The position numbers were made by a program, and so were the translations under genes. Source: an uncultured Cohaesibacter sp. (lineage in GTDB: Bacteria; Pseudomonadota; Alphaproteobacteria; Rhizobiales; Cohaesibacteraceae). Taken from it: 64,000 bases of DNA. Below the pieces are notes generated by a model. The model had not been told where the DNA came from. It worked only from the letters and a program-made list of their open reading frames with translations, and did no database searches. Positions 1 through 7,620 of the stretch are shown one piece after another (positions within the stretch are counted from its first letter, which is position 1; every line of letters begins with the position of its first letter). The stretch lies in the NCBI RefSeq assembly GCF_963662805.1, contig NZ_OY759852.1, forward strand, positions 186,001-250,000, written 5' to 3'.

Positions 1-97
1 GGCAACCTTTAGAAGGCGGCGACACCAAGTGGGGGACTGGTCGCTCTTTCCTCTACCCGCCCTTCTTTGCCGCATCGCTCGCCCGCAAGGGCAGCCA

Positions 98-544
98 TCA
101 CAACGGCAAATTCAAAGTCTCTTTTTCTGTACTGAGGGCGATCAGTGTTTCGGTTGATCGCACACCCGGCAGGCATTTCACGGACTTGTTCATGAACTCA
201 TTCAAGGCTTCATTGGTGCGCTCGCGCACTTTCAGCAGATAGGAATGCGTTCCCGTGACATGATGCATTTCGAGGACTTCACTACAGGCCTTGACCTGTG
301 AAACAAACGCATCCTCGCTGGATGAATAGTCCAGATCGACAAAGATGAATGCAGTGACCCCAAATCCCGAGCGCACCGGATCGACAATTGCCTCGATGGT
401 CTTGACGAGGCCTGAGTCGATCAGCTTGCGGACACGCTCATTTGTTGCGGAGACTGATAGCCCGATTTCCTTGGCAAGATCTGCACTTGGTCTTCGGCCA
501 TCCCGTTGCAGCAGGTTCAGCAATGTTCGATCTGTGTTATCCAT
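98..544 (-). CDS. Lrp/AsnC family transcriptional regulator
   Basis: A 148-residue regulator of the Lrp/AsnC type. The N-terminus opens with the family pattern of an Asp near the start followed by LLNLLQRDGR, then a helix-turn-helix (LAKEIGLSVSATNERVRKL, about residues 20-40). The C-terminal half reads as the RAM effector-binding fold, with VTGTHSYLLKV as its characteristic strand. The frame is open for 50 codons further upstream, but family length and the MDNTDRTL start support the internal ATG. The family usually senses amino acids and acts on a neighbouring gene. The amidase gene lies upstream on the same strand with about 440 bases between, so any functional link is inference. No terminator is convincing in the 97 bases downstream. 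Confidence 0.9.
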   Translation of the reverse strand: MDNTDRTLLNLLQRDGRRPSADLAKEIGLSVSATNERVRKLIDSGLVKTIEAIVDPVRSGFGVTAFIFVDLDYSSSEDAFVSQVKACSEVLEMHHVTGTHSYLLKVRERTNEALNEFMNKSVKCLPGVRSTETLIALSTEKETLNLPL

Positions 545-981
545 GCAGGCAAAATCCCATACCACAGATAGCGGATGGTTAACGGAGATCCGCCAAATGC
601 GCAAGTATATAGCGGCTATGCGTAAATGTTCGGACGCAGCTTTGCTGGCCACGCGCCACAACCAGAAAGAAACTGCCACATAAAGCAAGTCCATTGCTCA
701 TAAATGGCTTTCTGCCCCGCGGATATGAACAATTCTATCATTGGCGCATATTTTGAACACAAAACCCGCAAGAGCTTTTCTTGTGGATAATCGTTCTGAT
801 TGCCACGCAAAACTTTCTCAACGCCCCAGAACACAGTCAACGCCCCTTCGACTCGAGGACAATCTTGAGAGATTTGCGCCGAAAATCGATTGAATTGAGC
901 CAAAGAGTGGTTAGATCCATTTGCTCGACCGTGACTATTATACTTTATATCTAGTCGCTAGTGCGCCGGGTAGCAGGCCGA
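545..981. other. Intergenic region between amidase and Lrp-type regulator
   Basis: About 440 bases with no gene I can support. A minus-strand frame of 95 codons is open here, but its translation (rich in Cys, Trp and Gln) resembles no family and lacks a good ribosome binding site. The region presumably carries the promoter of the Lrp-type regulator. I could not pick out a clear -35/-10 pair or a strong terminator for the amidase gene. Confidence 0.5.
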
Positions 982-2349
982 TCAGGAGATGGCCCTCCCC
1001 CTCAAGGTGTTATCAATCGCTTCTGATATATTGAGAACCTGCTCGTCCGCGTTCTTCTCACCCATGATCATCAATCCGATGGGTGCGCTGTCTGCCGGAC
1101 CGATTGGAATGGTTGCACAGGGCCGTCCAAGGACGTTTCCGATTGAGGTGTTGCGCAGAGACTTGACGTTGGCCTCGCGATAGACCTCGTCTGATGCGAG
1201 CAGAGGCTTGATTTCGGGCGGGATCATCGCAACGGTCGGCATCAGGATGGCGTCATAATTGCGGGTCGCCAAATGGGTGCGCTCCTGCATGTCCTTCTGC
1301 AGATCGAGCATTTCGATATAGTCCGCAGCCGAGATGCTTGCGGCGGCGGCAATCCGGCTCGCCACGCGCGGGTCCATGTCCTGAGCGTGGGCTTTCATGA
1401 AGGCCCGATGCTCGTGATGCGCCTCGGCTCCCACAAGACCGCCAAGCTGGGCGATTTCGCTGAAGCGGTGGATCGCATCCACCTTGATGCGCTCAAGACG
1501 CGCTCCGGCCTTTGAAATGGCTTCAAGAGCGCGGACGAAGCCTGCCGCGACCTCCACATCCAGACCGTCCAGAGCGATTGTTTCGAGAATGCCGAAGCGC
1601 AGTCCTGCGATTGAGCGCACATCGGGATCGGGCACCGGCAGACCGGCCATGATGTGATCAAGAATGCGGCAACACTGGATCGAGTTGGCAATCGGTCCAA
1701 TGGTGTCAAGAGACCGACCGAGGGTGAAGACACCCTTCATCGGATGGCGGCCATAGCTGGGCTTGAAGCCATAAAGGCGGTTGAAGGCGGCTGGAATGCG
1801 CACAGAGCCGCCGGTATCAGACCCGATGGCAGCGACGGCCATATTCTCGACAACAGAAATCGCCGCCCCGGCGGAAGAGCCGCCCGGCACGCGACCGATC
1901 TGGCGATCCCAGACGTTGAGCGGCGTTCCGAAATGGGGGTTGATGCCAAGGCCCGAATAGGCGAATTCGGTCATGTTGGTGTGGCCAAGGAAAATCGCCC
2001 CGGCGGCGCGTAGACGGGCGATGATCACGGCGTCTTCCTTGGCAGGTTCAGCCATGGACGCCAGAGCCTTTGACCCGGCAGAGGTCTTCTCGCCCTTGAT
2101 GTTGAGCAGATCCTTGATGGAAATGGGAATACCGGCAAGCGGTCCCTGAGGGACATTCATCTTGCGCAGAGCGTCGGTTGCTGCGGCTTGAGTTATCGCT
2201 GCATTCTTGAAGGTTCGAACGAAGGACCTCCCCCCCTCACCTTCCTCGCGCTCGATTTCTCCGAAAGCGGCGCTTACCAGATCGACCGAAGAAATGTCGC
2301 CATTGACGAGCGCCTGCCTAATTGATGCGATTGTCCAGACCTCAGACAT
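982..2349 (-). CDS. Amidase-signature family hydrolase
   Basis: A 455-residue cytoplasmic amidase of the amidase-signature (AS) family, which hydrolyses C-N amide bonds through a Ser-cisSer-Lys triad. All three elements are visible: Lys79 in IPISIKD, the cis-Ser in PGGSSAG (158/159), and the nucleophilic Ser182 in GSDTGGS. Length is normal for the family. No GatC or GatB neighbours are present, so this is unlikely to be the GatA subunit of the tRNA amidotransferase. It is more probably a stand-alone amidase of unknown substrate. The gene is monocistronic in appearance, with trpE(G) upstream on the same strand after about 280 bases. The adjacent Lrp/AsnC regulator may control it, but that is only suggested by proximity. 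Confidence 0.88.
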   Translation of the reverse strand: MSEVWTIASIRQALVNGDISSVDLVSAAFGEIEREEGEGGRSFVRTFKNAAITQAAATDALRKMNVPQGPLAGIPISIKDLLNIKGEKTSAGSKALASMAEPAKEDAVIIARLRAAGAIFLGHTNMTEFAYSGLGINPHFGTPLNVWDRQIGRVPGGSSAGAAISVVENMAVAAIGSDTGGSVRIPAAFNRLYGFKPSYGRHPMKGVFTLGRSLDTIGPIANSIQCCRILDHIMAGLPVPDPDVRSIAGLRFGILETIALDGLDVEVAAGFVRALEAISKAGARLERIKVDAIHRFSEIAQLGGLVGAEAHHEHRAFMKAHAQDMDPRVASRIAAAASISAADYIEMLDLQKDMQERTHLATRNYDAILMPTVAMIPPEIKPLLASDEVYREANVKSLRNTSIGNVLGRPCATIPIGPADSAPIGLMIMGEKNADEQVLNISEAIDNTLRGRAIS

Positions 2350-2580
2350 GCTTCTTCCTATTCCCGACTATGGAGCACTCACTCACTGCACATTCAAACG
2401 GCGAACCATTGACTTGGCAGTCTGCTCACTGTGCGGCACTTTTCCTGACGACACGCAAGGGTGCGTAACAGGCCAATCTTCCGCTGATAAATTTCGTAAA
2501 GTGCGCATATGTTAGCGACAAAAGCACGACTTGTCGCGCCCGTCGCTTGCGATGAGAGGATTCACCAAGCGCTTGTGGAG

Positions 2581-2621
2581 AAAAGGTACGGCGCGCAAAG
2601 ACTTATGCCCTTGCGCGCCGT
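2581..2621 (-). terminator. Intrinsic terminator after trpE(G)
   Basis: On the minus strand an 11-bp perfect stem (ACGGCGCGCAA pairing with TTGCGCGCCGT) with a 12-base loop is followed after ACC by TTTT. It starts 9 bases past the trpE(G) stop codon, so it should end that transcript. Confidence 0.8.
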
Positions 2622-2629
2622 GCCTGACT

Positions 2630-4840
2630 TCAGGATTTCTTGGCTTTTGCCGCCTTTGTCGAGGCGATGACATTCTCGATGATCGTCATCCCGGCATTGC
2701 CGCCAAGGGTCATGATGGATTCGGGGTGGAACTGCACCGCCGAGATCGGCTCTGACCGATGTTCGATGGCCATGATCACGCCGTCTTCGGTGTCTGCCGT
2801 GACATCAAAGTCGTTGGGCAGTGTCGAGGGATCGGCGAACAGAGAATGATATCGGCCAACCACGATCGGGCTCGTCAAGCCCTTGAAGAGCCGTCCCTTT
2901 TGCAGGCGAATGCGGGATGGCTTACCATGCATGGGGACATGAAGCTGACGCAGGGAGCCACCAAAGGCTTCCGCGAGAGCCTGAAGGCCAAGACAGACTC
3001 CGAAGATGGCAATGCCGCGCTCGCGCGCTTTGGCAATGGTTTTCTTGGTTCCGAAGTGCTGGGGCGAACCCGGTCCCGGGGACATGACCATCAGATCCGG
3101 ATTGACCTTGTCAAAGACCTCGTCAGCAACAGGCGTGCGAACCGTGACCACCTCGGCCCCGGTCTGGCGGAAGTAATTTGCCAGCGTATGCACGAAGCTG
3201 TCCTGATGGTCGACAAGCAGGATCTTCACACCCCGACCGGGATATTTGGGTTCCTGCCGTTCGGCGACCTTGTCTTCCTTGGCGGCATCGCGGATCGCGC
3301 CGAGCATTGCAGACGCCTTCAGTTCGGTTTCTTCCTCTTCTGCAACAGGATCGGAATCATAGAGCAAGGTGGCCCCTGCCCGAACTTCCGCTACTCCGTC
3401 CTTGATCCGGACGGTGCGCAGCGTCAGGCCGGTGTTCATATTGCCATCAAAGCCGATTGCGCCGATGGCCCCACCATACCATGCGCGCGGCGACTTCTCG
3501 TGCTTTTCGATGAAATCCATGGCCCAGAGTTTGGGTGCGCCGGTGACGGTCACCGCCCATGCGTGAGATAGGAAAGCATCCATGGCGTCGAGGCCTTCAC
3601 GCAAGCGTCCCTCGATATGGTCGACCGTATGAATAAGTCGGGAGTAGAGTTCGATCTGGCGGCGGCCCTTGACGCGCACCGAGCCGGGCACGCAGACGCG
3701 ACTCTTGTCGTTGCGGTCGACGTCCGAACACATGGTCAGCTCGCTCTCGTCCTTCTTGGAGTTGAGCAGCTTAAGGATCTGCTCGCTGTCCTCAATCGGG
3801 TCGTTGCCGCGCTTGATCGTTCCTGAAATCGGGCAGGTCTCGACCAGATTGCCGTCGCTCACCTTGACGAACATTTCCGGGCTGGCCCCAATCAGATATT
3901 CCTGTTTGCCGAGGTTGATCATGAAGCCGTAAGGCGACGGATTGACCTTTTGCAGGCGGCGGGAAATGGCGGACGGGCTACCTTTGACCGGCTCATAGAA
4001 GGTCTGGCCGGGAACGCATTCGAACAGATCGCCGCGTTTGAAATATTCGACGGCCTTACGGGCGACATCAGCATATTCGCCCTTCTTGTGATCTCCGGCG
4101 GGAACGTTGCGATCAGTTTGCACGAAGGGATCTTTGGTCGCTTCGCGCTCCATGCCTTCGGTGGTGTTGCCCTCGAAGGCGAAGTCATAGCGATAGCGGG
4201 TTGCTTCCTCGGCATAGAGGTCGACAACGATGATTTCGTCGGGCAGATAGAGCACCATGTCACGTTGGTCATCGGGGCGCTGCAGGCGCATTTCGATGGC
4301 GTCGAACTGGAAGGCGAGATCATAGCCGAAAGCGCCATAAAGCCCCAGAATGCTGTCCTGACCGGATTTGAACAGCCCGACGATCTCGCGCACGATGGAG
4401 AAGACGCTCGGCACACGGCTGCGCTCTTCCTCGGTGATCACCCCTTCAGGCTCCTTGACCTCAAGGGAAATGCTCGTCTCGTGGGCTTCGTAGCTCTTGA
4501 GAATGAACAGGTCCTTCAGCGCCTTGTGGAGCGCGGGGATCAGCACAACGCCGCGATCATTGAGAGCCTCGATCGTCACGGCACGACCACGTGCGGTGAT
4601 AACGAGAGGCGGATTGGCAAAGCCGAGTTCCCAACGGGTGTAGCGACCGGGATATTCATAGTTTGACGACAGGACCACGCCCCGCTCGCTGTCGAGCCGT
4701 GTCATGCAGTCATCGAGGGCAGTGCGGAAGTCATCCTTGCCTGCAAGGCGAATGATCTCGATGCCACCCTCGGTTATATAATCCTCATCAGGGATGAAAT
4801 CGATCTTGGCGCTCTCAGGATCAAATGTGTCGTTGCTCAT
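2630..4840 (-). CDS. trpE(G): Fused anthranilate synthase TrpE-TrpG
   Basis: A 736-residue fusion of both anthranilate synthase subunits, converting chorismate and glutamine to anthranilate in tryptophan synthesis. The N-terminal two thirds is the TrpE/chorismate-binding part. It carries VVLSSNYEYPG, the position of the tryptophan feedback site in rhizobial TrpE(G), and the late motifs GASPEMF and CPISGTIKRG. The C-terminal part is a class I glutamine amidotransferase with Cys616 (GVCLGLQ) and His705/Glu707 (FHPES). Start chosen at the ATG preceded by GAGGTAAAG; a further ATG 13 codons upstream has no such site. The fused form is typical of rhizobia and related alphaproteobacteria. Upstream lie a Trp-rich leader peptide and an attenuator, so expression should fall when charged tRNA-Trp is plentiful. 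Confidence 0.95.
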   Translation of the reverse strand: MSNDTFDPESAKIDFIPDEDYITEGGIEIIRLAGKDDFRTALDDCMTRLDSERGVVLSSNYEYPGRYTRWELGFANPPLVITARGRAVTIEALNDRGVVLIPALHKALKDLFILKSYEAHETSISLEVKEPEGVITEEERSRVPSVFSIVREIVGLFKSGQDSILGLYGAFGYDLAFQFDAIEMRLQRPDDQRDMVLYLPDEIIVVDLYAEEATRYRYDFAFEGNTTEGMEREATKDPFVQTDRNVPAGDHKKGEYADVARKAVEYFKRGDLFECVPGQTFYEPVKGSPSAISRRLQKVNPSPYGFMINLGKQEYLIGASPEMFVKVSDGNLVETCPISGTIKRGNDPIEDSEQILKLLNSKKDESELTMCSDVDRNDKSRVCVPGSVRVKGRRQIELYSRLIHTVDHIEGRLREGLDAMDAFLSHAWAVTVTGAPKLWAMDFIEKHEKSPRAWYGGAIGAIGFDGNMNTGLTLRTVRIKDGVAEVRAGATLLYDSDPVAEEEETELKASAMLGAIRDAAKEDKVAERQEPKYPGRGVKILLVDHQDSFVHTLANYFRQTGAEVVTVRTPVADEVFDKVNPDLMVMSPGPGSPQHFGTKKTIAKARERGIAIFGVCLGLQALAEAFGGSLRQLHVPMHGKPSRIRLQKGRLFKGLTSPIVVGRYHSLFADPSTLPNDFDVTADTEDGVIMAIEHRSEPISAVQFHPESIMTLGGNAGMTIIENVIASTKAAKAKKS

Positions 4841-4941
4841 CTTTACCTCGTTGAAATGGATCGGCCTGCGGCCTTCCAAACCTTTCCTAATCTGCTGCCA
4901 CCTTCATCCGACGAACCATGTGCAATGTCTGCTAGATACAC

Positions 4942-5014
4942 AAAAGCCGCCGGAAATCCGACGGCCTGGTCTCTATACTGATTGCATCAAACAAAGGGAG
5001 AGGGTCAGCCGCCG
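4942..5014 (-). promoter_or_regulatory. trp attenuator: antiterminator/terminator switch
   Basis: On the minus strand the terminator is an 8-bp stem GCCGTCGG-ATTT-CCGGCGGC (4965-4946, one G-T pair) followed by TTTT. The segment CGGCGGC directly after the leader stop codon (5014-5008) can pair instead with GCCGTCG, the first arm of the terminator (4965-4959), which would form an antiterminator. This is the classic arrangement in which a ribosome stalled at Trp codons frees the upstream segment and lets RNA polymerase read into trpE(G), about 100 bases further on. Confidence 0.85.
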
Positions 5015-5065
5015 TTATTGCGTCTGCCACCACCAATCAGAAATGTTTGCTACAAAGTAAGTCAT
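5015..5065 (-). CDS. trpL: trp leader peptide (TrpL), 16 residues
   Basis: A 16-codon frame reading MTYFVANISDWWWQTQ then TAA, lying about 175 bases upstream of trpE(G) on the same strand. Three consecutive TGG Trp codons stand just before the attenuator described above, which is the hallmark of transcription-attenuation leaders and matches the WWW leader known in Sinorhizobium meliloti. The product itself has no function beyond ribosome stalling in the classic model; in S. meliloti the free peptide has also been reported to act in trans. The Shine-Dalgarno sequence is weak. No clear promoter was assigned, although a TATAAA lies about 40 bases upstream of the ATG. Confidence 0.88.
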   Translation of the reverse strand: MTYFVANISDWWWQTQ

Positions 5066-5147
5066 GAGACCGGTTTACCCCATTTCCGAACACCGGGCAA
5101 GACTTTATACGCCTGACACTTTCATTGAACACAGGGGGCCATGCGCA

Positions 5148-5178
5148 TAAAAAAACAGGGCCGCAAGGGACCCTGTTC
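5148..5178 (-). terminator. Intrinsic terminator after first chemoreceptor gene
   Basis: The minus strand reads AACAGGG, a 10-base loop, CCCTGTT, then a run of T. It lies 24 bases past the chemoreceptor stop codon. Confidence 0.85.
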
Positions 5179-5201
5179 TTGTGTCGTTCGTTGTGATCGG
5201 A

Positions 5202-7346
5202 TCAAGCCGAGGCCACGTTGCGCAGGAAGCTGTCGACCTGATGTCGCAGCTGATCGGTCTGCCTGGAAACATCGAGCGAATTCTGCTCGACCTGATCCAC
5301 CGACTGGCTCGTTTCGGCAACGGCTGCGGACAGATCGGACATATTTCCGGCCACCGCCTGCGTGCCGTTGGCTGCCTGAGCCACGTTGCGGCTGATCTCG
5401 TAGGTTGCCGCCCCCTGCTCTTCGATGGCATGGCTGATGGAGCGCGTGTATTCATTCACCCGTTCCATGGTGTCAGCGATGTCCTGAATGGCGTGAACGG
5501 CCTGATCGGTCGCGCCCTGAATGTCCTGAATCTGGCTGGAGATTTCTTCCGTCGCCTTGGACGTCTGATTGGCCAGTTCCTTGACTTCAGCAGCCACGAC
5601 AGCAAAGCCCTTGCCATGCTCGCCAGCTCTTGCGGCCTCGATGGTAGCGTTCAATGCCAGGAGGTTGGTCTGCTCGGCGATCGCCTGAATGAGCGAAATC
5701 ACATCGCCGATCTTCTGGGCTGAATGAGACAGGCCGGACACGGTGTTGGTCGTATGCCGGGTTGCCTCGGTTGCCTTGAAGACCACCTGAGTGGTTTCCT
5801 CGACCTGACGCTTGATCTCCTCGATGGAGGAGGACAGTTCTTCGGCTGCGGAGGCAACGGTCTGCACATTCTGTGATGCATCTTCGGATGCAGAAGCCGA
5901 CGTGCTCGCCTTGGACTCGGTCTGCTCGGCGATTTCGGAGAGCAACTGGGCCGTGTTCTTCATGCTTTCCATGTTGCCTGCAACATTGTTCAGCAATTCG
6001 GTGGATTTGTTGCGGAAGTCCTCGATCATCGCCTCAATGGCGGACTGGCGACGAGACCGCTCAGCCTGTTCCTGATGGCTCTGATCTTCAAGGCGGTGAC
6101 GCTCCAGCGCGTTGTTGCGCAGAACCTCGACCGACCGGCTCAATTCACCGATTTCGTCTTCGCGCGACTGTTCGGACAGGTCAACCGCATAATTCTGGTT
6201 AGCGATCTCCATGACGCTGGTGTTCAGCTTGCTGAGTGGCATCAGAGAAGAGCGAACGAACCAGAAGCCGGCGCCACCCATCACCAACAACATGACAAGC
6301 CCGAGGATCAGCAGGCTGTTTGTCAACTGACTGGAGGGAGCGAGAAGTTCATCATAGGCCTCTTCGGCGACGACTACCCATTTACGTCCAAGAGCATTCA
6401 TGGGCACAGCAACGGCACGGTATTTTTCACCATGAACATCAACGTCAGCAGCACCGACCTCTCCATTCATCGCCCCACCGATAAGGCCAGCCATGGACGG
6501 ATCCAAGTCTGTAACGGACTGCTCATTGAAATTGATGACGCGGTTGTCTGCCGAGACCAGTTCAATGGCGCCTGTCTTGCCAAGACCGGTCTTGTCACTC
6601 ATCAGAGCAGAGAGCTTGGAGGTATCGATCTCGAGAGCAACTGCACCAAGGGTCAGCCCCCACTTCTTCATCGGCGCAACCATGTAGCCGGTGATGCGGC
6701 CATGGATCTCGATAAATCCGGTGAAGTTGTAGCCATCAAACTCCGAATCCGGATTGTCCTTGGCAATCGCCACAATCGGAGTGGCGGCAGCGACAAGCGC
6801 AGGATGGAGGGCATTCGCATCTGTCAGGTTCTTGCTGAGCTCGTCGCCCTTGCGATAGGAGTAGTAAATGTCTCCTTCCTTATCAAAGGCAATCAAATCC
6901 CGAAATGCGCTGCCGCGGAGCAAGTTGCCAATCAGTTCCTGATGCTTGGCGTGTGCCCGGGCATAGACCGTCGTCATGTCCGAGACGGTCTCCAGCTTGA
7001 AGCGCTCTTCTTCGGTGTTCTCGTTCTCGTCGATATAGAGGCGCCGAACAGTTTCGGCGGCATCATCTTTCAGGGTTTTCCAGCCGCTCTGAAGTTCAGT
7101 GCTGGCATCGGCCACGGCCGTATGAGACGCGAGGGAAAGCAACTTCTCCTGCAATTGTTCCATATAGACCGACGCGGTACTAGTACGGCCTTTGGCACCA
7201 TTGATCAGGGCTGTTTCAGTCAGAGAAACTGAAATGTTGCCGCCGATCCAGGAAGCCACGGAAACGAATAGTGCAACCATGACTATAACGGACAGGACCA
7301 TCAACACGGGGATTTTGGTCGAAAGTCTTTTGGGCAGTATGCTCAT
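5202..7346 (-). CDS. Methyl-accepting chemotaxis protein (paralogue 1)
   Basis: A 714-residue chemoreceptor. Transmembrane segment 1 is at about residues 12-34. A periplasmic Cache-like sensor follows (about 35-340, with FTGFIEIHGRITGYMVAP and KWGLTLGAVALEIDT as typical Cache strands). The second membrane helix is at 345-367, then HAMP (368-420) and the cytoplasmic signalling bundle. The conserved hairpin tip EQTNLLALNATIEAARAGE is near residue 565, where CheA and CheW bind. There is no C-terminal CheR/CheB-docking pentapeptide; the protein ends in NVASA. The neighbouring gene encodes a close paralogue with the same architecture and the same N-terminal ILPKRLSTKIPV, so the pair arose by tandem duplication. 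Ligand unknown. Confidence 0.95.
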   Translation of the reverse strand: MSILPKRLSTKIPVLMVLSVIVMVALFVSVASWIGGNISVSLTETALINGAKGRTSTASVYMEQLQEKLLSLASHTAVADASTELQSGWKTLKDDAAETVRRLYIDENENTEEERFKLETVSDMTTVYARAHAKHQELIGNLLRGSAFRDLIAFDKEGDIYYSYRKGDELSKNLTDANALHPALVAAATPIVAIAKDNPDSEFDGYNFTGFIEIHGRITGYMVAPMKKWGLTLGAVALEIDTSKLSALMSDKTGLGKTGAIELVSADNRVINFNEQSVTDLDPSMAGLIGGAMNGEVGAADVDVHGEKYRAVAVPMNALGRKWVVVAEEAYDELLAPSSQLTNSLLILGLVMLLVMGGAGFWFVRSSLMPLSKLNTSVMEIANQNYAVDLSEQSREDEIGELSRSVEVLRNNALERHRLEDQSHQEQAERSRRQSAIEAMIEDFRNKSTELLNNVAGNMESMKNTAQLLSEIAEQTESKASTSASASEDASQNVQTVASAAEELSSSIEEIKRQVEETTQVVFKATEATRHTTNTVSGLSHSAQKIGDVISLIQAIAEQTNLLALNATIEAARAGEHGKGFAVVAAEVKELANQTSKATEEISSQIQDIQGATDQAVHAIQDIADTMERVNEYTRSISHAIEEQGAATYEISRNVAQAANGTQAVAGNMSDLSAAVAETSQSVDQVEQNSLDVSRQTDQLRHQVDSFLRNVASA

Positions 7347-7567
7347 GCGGTTTCTTGAACCTCCTCAAAGTTGTAGGAAATTATTCGAGAAAGTCTTTAG
7401 AGATTGGTAAACGATATATAATTTCGCACACTACGATATTGAAAACTGTGACATCCGCTGTTTTATATAAATGTTTCTACTTATTTGTCTGATCATAATT
7501 CTTGTTTCCAGACTGAAACAAAGCAGCAGTTTCCCTCGTCGCGACTCATCTCAAAGAGTGCGGATAC

Positions 7568-7592
7568 GAAAAAGGGCCCCGTAAGGGCCCTC
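7568..7592 (-). terminator. Intrinsic terminator after second chemoreceptor gene
   Basis: On the minus strand the stem AGGGCCC-TTACG-GGGCCCT is followed by TTTT, 29 bases beyond the stop codon of the upstream chemoreceptor. It separates the two paralogues into independent transcripts. Confidence 0.85.
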
Positions 7593-7620
7593 GTTTCTGT
7601 CTTTCTCAACGTCAACATGC

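Noticed and set aside
1..97. Possible end of a gene at the left edge of the window
   Set aside because: Too short; the open frame is a shadow continuing opposite the Lrp-type gene.
616..903. 95-codon minus-strand frame between the Lrp-type regulator and the amidase
   Set aside because: No ribosome binding site, odd composition and no family resemblance; probably a chance open frame.
982..2349. Amidase as the GatA subunit of the tRNA amidotransferase
   Set aside because: No gatB or gatC beside it and the sequence is not closely GatA-like; a general amidase is the safer call.
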